This document shows, piece by piece, positions 60,139 through 64,000 of a stretch of 64,000 nt of DNA (position 1 is the first letter of the stretch; every line of letters starts with the position of its first letter). The DNA comes from Atkinsonella hypoxylon. Taxonomy: Eukaryota > Ascomycota > Sordariomycetes > Hypocreales > Clavicipitaceae. The DNA lies in the NCBI GenBank assembly GCA_000729835.1, contig JFHB01000113.1:34129-98128 (forward strand). Direction: 5' to 3'. Below the pieces are notes generated by a model. The model had not been told where the DNA came from. It did not search any database and worked only from the letters and a program-made list of their open reading frames with translations. Position numbers and translations under genes: made by a program.

Positions 60139-60842
60139 TGTTAAAAATAAGCTACCCTGTAGTCTATTTTTATGCTTACTAGTTGCCTACTAGTTGCTCT
60201 ATTACGTGACCCTTTTTTGGTTATATTACGTTGATTTTTTGGTAGAGATATCGCTGTTACTAGATGCAAAACATCTAGATTTAACTAAGGCAAAGTTGCC
60301 TAACCTATAGTTAGCTTTAACAGCGTTTTTCTCTACAACTAGTAATAGTAGAAATTCAAGAAGTATATTATTTAAAAGCTAAGAATTAGGGCTATTTAAT
60401 AGTATAATTGTTGGATAGAGTTACTTATAAGGGTTATTTGCTATTAGTGGAATTTATTAAATTGTGCATATAGGTTTCTCGTTTGTATAGCTGTAAGTCG
60501 ATTTTTTTGTTTTTATATAGTAAATCTTTTTGCGGAAATTATAAAGTAGCCTATAAGCCCCTTCTAGCGACTACAGCCCGCCGATATAGTTAGAGAGTCT
60601 ATAAGGGACTAGAAAGATTTAAGATTCTACCCTTACTGTTTGTTATAGCGCTCTTAATATAAAGATACTACTATTACAGTTATTTATTGCCTCTACGTAA
60701 TTTAGTACTATACACTACAGCTTAATTTAGGCCGCTGCTGCTTCTACTACGTAATAATTGCTAGGAGTAATTACAGGTGCTAAATCTAAGAGACTACTAC
60801 CCTCTTAGATATCTAGTCCTGTAATCCCTATTATTTTCAATA
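60139..60842 (+). repeat. Copia copy 3, 5' LTR
   Basis: 704 bp, starting TGTTAAAAATAAGC and ending TTATTTTCAATA. The inner (right) end is converted; the outer (left) end is partly converted, more so than in copies 1 and 2. Confidence 0.9.
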
Positions 60843-60860
60843 GGTTATAAGCCCAGAAGA
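60843..60860 (+). promoter_or_regulatory. Primer binding site of copia copy 3
   Basis: GGTTATAAGCCCAGAAGA directly after the LTR. Same initiator tRNA-Met anticodon-arm complement as copies 1 and 2, with RIP-type G-to-A changes. Confidence 0.75.
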
Positions 60861-61572
60861 CCTATCTGCAAGCTGTTAGCCCGCTGAAATCTACTATTAT
60901 GTACTGTATTACCCACTAGAAGCTATATTAAGACCTGCGCTAGCAGCTATTGCTGTTATTAGTAGCTTGCTGGAAGCTATTAATACCTGCTACACACATA
61001 TCGCTAGCCACTATACTGGTGTTTTCATTCTGCCCACCCTGTGCCTCCTGCACTCTATGCACCTTATATATACACACTTTTAAAGCTATTCTTAATAGCT
61101 AGGTTCTATTGTTGCGCAACATCAAAATATATACATCTATACACATTACATTTGCACTGTAAATCGTTTTATTAGGCACTGCCTAATTAATTATTTCTAT
61201 TAAGAAATAAGCTTAGCGCTGCACTGCATCGCTTGTTGTTGTTATATTGTGCACCCTATGCACCTCTATTAGTGGCTATACTACAATTTATAGTGCACGT
61301 TAACAGCTCTTGTTGTAGATATTCCTGTGTTTTTCGGTTGCAGAATTAATTTATGTAGTAATCCCACTAGTCGGGATTTTAAAGTAGGAATTAGCTAGAT
61401 ATCCATAAATTAGCTGTGCCTAGGTCTCTACTAATTTGTTGGAACCTAATTGGAGAAGAATCTCCTGAATTTTTTGGCTAAAAATAGCTAGGACCTATGT
61501 TTTGTGCCCCTTGCAACCGCTTGTTAATCTAGCCTGCTATACAAATTGTATGTGCATACAGATTACAATACA

Positions 61573-63563
61573 ATGCAGCCTTTAGAGCCTGTTATACCTA
61601 TTACGAAAGAAATTAGAGAAAAATCTTAGTATAATTTCTAAAGATATAGGGCACTTCTAGGCCTATAATAGAGCAATCTATTAATATCTACAAGAGGTTA
61701 TTACATGTTACTTACTACTTTTTCCACTGTAATTTAGGCTATAATTAGCTATAAAGTGCGTTAAATTAGCTATTAAAATCCTTAAAAATAGCACTAAAAG
61801 GAACAAGCAAGGGAAAGAGCATAAGCCCTAAACGGGGTAGTGGTTCTAGTACACTAGCTACAGCTACTACAAGCTTTCCTAGTCCAGTAAGGTCCCCCCT
61901 TTAGCTAGTAGATTCCTCTTCTGATAAAGAAGATTATACAGCTAAGAAGGCTATAAAAGAAGCTAGATTAGCTTCTAAAAGAGTAGTGTAAGTCTATAAT
62001 GTTCAAGCTGATCTAAAAGCTTAAATAGATAAGCAATAAGAGACCCTAAATAGATTTATTAGGTATAGTAAAGCAAAATAAAGCTAAAATGAAGGTAATA
62101 TAGCTAATTTACTAAGTAAATTAGATACTATAATTACATCTATAGGTAATCTCTCTAAAGGGTCTCCTAAAGCAGATCCTGTTACTTCTAAGACTTCTAA
62201 AGTCTCTTTTAAAGCCCCTAAACCTTTTAGTTCTAATAGTGCTACTTTTCTGCCTACTTTTAATGAAGGCACTATAAAAGAGCTAAATAAGAAGGTCCAC
62301 TTAATTCTAGAGGCAGCTAAGCTAAAAGGCCCTGAAAATTTTAAACAGTAGAAGCAAGCTTTAACTATTTAATTTAGGGCACTAAGATTCCCTTAATTTA
62401 TTAATAATCCTAGTATAGCTAGTACATTAGTAGATTTAAAGCAAGCTATTATCCTTATAATTATAAGAGATAGTTGCTAATCTGGACCTTAAGCTGCTAT
62501 AAGCTAGCATAAGTCCCCTGTAGATGCCTATAACGTTCTAGTTAGGCAGTATTTGTAGAGTGCTAAAATACAATATAGTACGCTATATACTAGTTATTAC
62601 AACCTATTGTTTTTGAACTATAAGGGATCTTTAGAGGCCTTTAATGCTAAATTTAATAATTTACTAGCTAGATTACAGCTCTATAGTGTAGCTATTAATT
62701 CTATTGACTAGGTAAATTATTATATTAATGCTTTAAAGAAGACCTTCCCTAGCTAGGCTAAAAGGCAGCAATATTCTATTAGAGCTGCTAGAGTATAAAG
62801 TTTATCTGTAAAAATACTGAATTTACAGTTCCTTATAGCTAACTTATTAGAAGAATAAAGAGATAAAAGCTCCTCTATATCTAAGGCTCTTAGTTATAAA
62901 GCTTTTAATTCTAATAGTTCTAATAATAATAAAGCTAACTAAGGAAAGAATCCTCCTAATTAGAAGAAGAATTCTAATTCTAATTCTAATTCTAACAATT
63001 CTAATGCCTCTAAAGATACAGATAAAGCCTCTAAGAATAAGAAGAAGTAGAAGGGCTAAAGAAGAAGTAACAAAAATTCTAGGAATAAGAATAGAGAAGC
63101 TGCTTTTGCTATAGGTTGTTATAACCTATCTACTAGCAACTAGAATACTATAGATTCCGATAGTGAATCTAGCAGTTCTAGTAGTAATAATTCTTACGAT
63201 TTAGATTCAGAATCTACTACTAGTAATACTAGTACTACTAGTAATAATACCCTTTCTTTTAACTATTCTAATAGAATAATTAAAAACTCCTTACTATACA
63301 ATACAGGTTTTACCTATTATATAGTTAACAATAAGGTATTTTTTAGGAATTTTAAGCCTATAAAAAAGGGTAAAACTGCGCCTATTGCTACTAAAGGAGG
63401 TCCTATTTATCCTAAAGGACAGAGAACTACTGTATTCTAGGTACTAGTTAGTATAAATCTAGCTAAATATAGGCCTTTAGCTCTAAAGGATGCTCTATAT
63501 TGCCTAGGTTTAGATACCAACCTAATTAGTAGTTTAAAGCACTATTTAATAGGGGGCACTCTC
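61573..63563 (+). pseudogene. Copia copy 3 gag and protease relic
   Basis: Likely starts at the ATG at 61573 (MQPLEPVIPITKEIREKS). Gag helices around 62090-62800 are recognisable (NLLSKLDTIITSIGNL, YKGSLEAFNAKFNNLLARL). A Lys/Ser/Asn-rich basic stretch occupies about 62940-63090. The protease block, LLYNTGFTYYIVNN, lies near 63290-63330; its Asp-Thr/Ser-Gly site is now Asn-Thr-Gly. Several in-frame stops and at least one apparent frame change. The 3' end is cut by the insertion at 63564. Confidence 0.72.
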
Positions 63564-63653
63564 TGTCACGGATTAATCAGGCCTTAATGCAATGCTTGAC
63601 CACTGCACTAAAAGGTCTAGTCACAACCTCAGTTAGAGGAAGTGACGGTATTA
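63564..63653. repeat. First terminal repeat of the small element
   Basis: 90 bp from TGTCACGG to a probable TA-converted CA end. Contains GATTAATCAGGCCTTAATGC and the A-box complement CCACTGCAC. Confidence 0.7.
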
Positions 63654-63911
63654 AGCTCTATATAACATATTTAGCACGTAACAGATGCTGCAGCCATTAG
63701 CAAGTGTTAGCTGACCCAGCTAATAGAGGGACCTTCTAAGCTTAGTATACAGTAGATCTAGCACTAAGCCTAGAATTGTTACTAGTAGGGAATTGCACTT
63801 CTATAGTCTCTACTATATGCACACTAAGCCTGTAGCTAGCTCTGCAACTAGACCTAGACCTAAAAAATTCCGCAGCTGCAGGAATCGAACACACAAGCAA
63901 TTGCTACTATA

Positions 63912-64000
63912 TGTTACCGATTAATCAGGCCTTAATGCAATGCTTAACCACTGCACCAAAAGGTCTAGTCACAACCTCAGTTAGAGGAAGTGACGGTATC
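63912..64000. repeat. Second terminal repeat of the small element (one base short at window end)
   Basis: Matches 63564-63652 with only a few changes, mostly transitions. The next base outside the window should be A if the model is right. Confidence 0.7.

Larger units (their letters stand above)
60139..63563 (+). mobile_element. Ty1/copia element copy 3, 5' LTR, gag and protease (continues beyond insertion)
   Basis: LTR 60139-60842 (704 bp) in the opposite orientation to copies 1 and 2, a primer site at 60843-60860, then plus-strand gag and protease. The sequence is colinear with copies 1 and 2 up to GGGGGCACTCTC at 63563, where a new element begins. Its left target duplication would be ACTAG; the partner is outside the window. 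Confidence 0.85.
63564..64000. mobile_element. Small terminal-repeat, tRNA-like element (TRIM- or SINE-like), truncated by window end
   Basis: The same ~88-base sequence occurs at 63564-63651 and 63912-63999, offset 348 with no gap. It starts TGTCACGG / TGTTACCG and ends GTGACGGTAT. If the unit ends TGACGGTATCA it is a 90-bp terminal repeat of TG...CA type with a ~258-bp interior. On the minus strand it contains an A-box-like TGGTGCAGTGG (in the repeat), a B-box-like GTGTTCGATTCC (63883-63872, interior) and then a T6 run at about 63861-63866. It inserts into copia copy 3 after CTCTC (63559-63563). Confidence 0.55.

Noticed and set aside
63838..63990. Functional tRNA gene on the minus strand
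   Set aside because: A-box, B-box and T-run are present and an ATTAA/TTAAT stem with a 7-nt loop forms, but position 33 is not T, the stem is shifted, and no acceptor stem pairs. I call it tRNA-like only.
9101..64000. CRISPR-like or satellite arrays in the AT-rich block
   Set aside because: Recurrent words such as CTATAG and TTAGTAG are RIP by-products and show no regular period; the true repeats are dispersed LTRs.

Overview
The window looks like nuclear DNA of a filamentous ascomycete (Pezizomycotina; probably Sordariomycetes-like, genus not determinable). It has short spliceosomal introns with GTAAGT-type donors and CTAAC/CTAAT branch sites, and conserved eukaryotic housekeeping genes. 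The right-hand 55 kb is AT-rich, dominated by TA-containing words, with C-to-T/G-to-A changes at CpA/TpG, as expected of repeat-induced point mutation (RIP).

Region 1 (1-8950) has ordinary base composition. It holds the 3' part of an ER protein-disulfide-isomerase-like gene (+), a convergent RRP41 exosome-subunit gene (-, two exons), a BuGZ/ZNF207-like C2H2 zinc-finger gene (+, four exons), a gene-poor stretch of about 3 kb with microsatellites, a 50-bp inverted-repeat pair and a tRNA-like relic, a small secreted four-cysteine protein gene (-), and a spliced-looking fragment of an unidentified gene at the edge of the AT-rich block.

Region 2 (9101-64000) has no intact host gene that I can support. 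It is a stack of LTR retrotransposons inserted into one another. Matching LTR pairs, 5-bp target-site duplications (TSDs) and interrupted pol domains give this order. (i) A minus-strand Ty3/gypsy relic, family I, spans 9101-30078. It is split by a complete Ty1/copia element (12910-20728, TSD AATAA) and a complete gypsy element of family G (21261-29353, TSD AGGCG). (ii) A plus-strand family-G gypsy starts at 30079 and continues to 47598. It is split by a second copia family, H (30793-37102, TSD GGTAC), and a copia of the first family (38435-46214, TSD AGTTT). (iii) A plus-strand family-I gypsy starts at 47599. It is split by a solo copia LTR (49496-50206, TSD AGGAT), a complete family-G gypsy (51178-59251, TSD CTATT) and a plus-strand copia (from 60139). 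(iv) That copia is itself interrupted at 63564 by a small terminal-repeat, tRNA-like element that runs off the window.

All retroelement reading frames are broken by stop codons, and the reverse-transcriptase catalytic Asp pair is changed to Asn in every copy I could read. The most interesting signals are these: the outer edges of paired LTRs are nearly unmutated while their inner halves are heavily mutated; the copia primer site matches the anticodon arm of initiator tRNA-Met; family G has a possible self-priming site; and the right edge carries the miniature tRNA-like repeat element. I did not find a new enzymatic or defence system.
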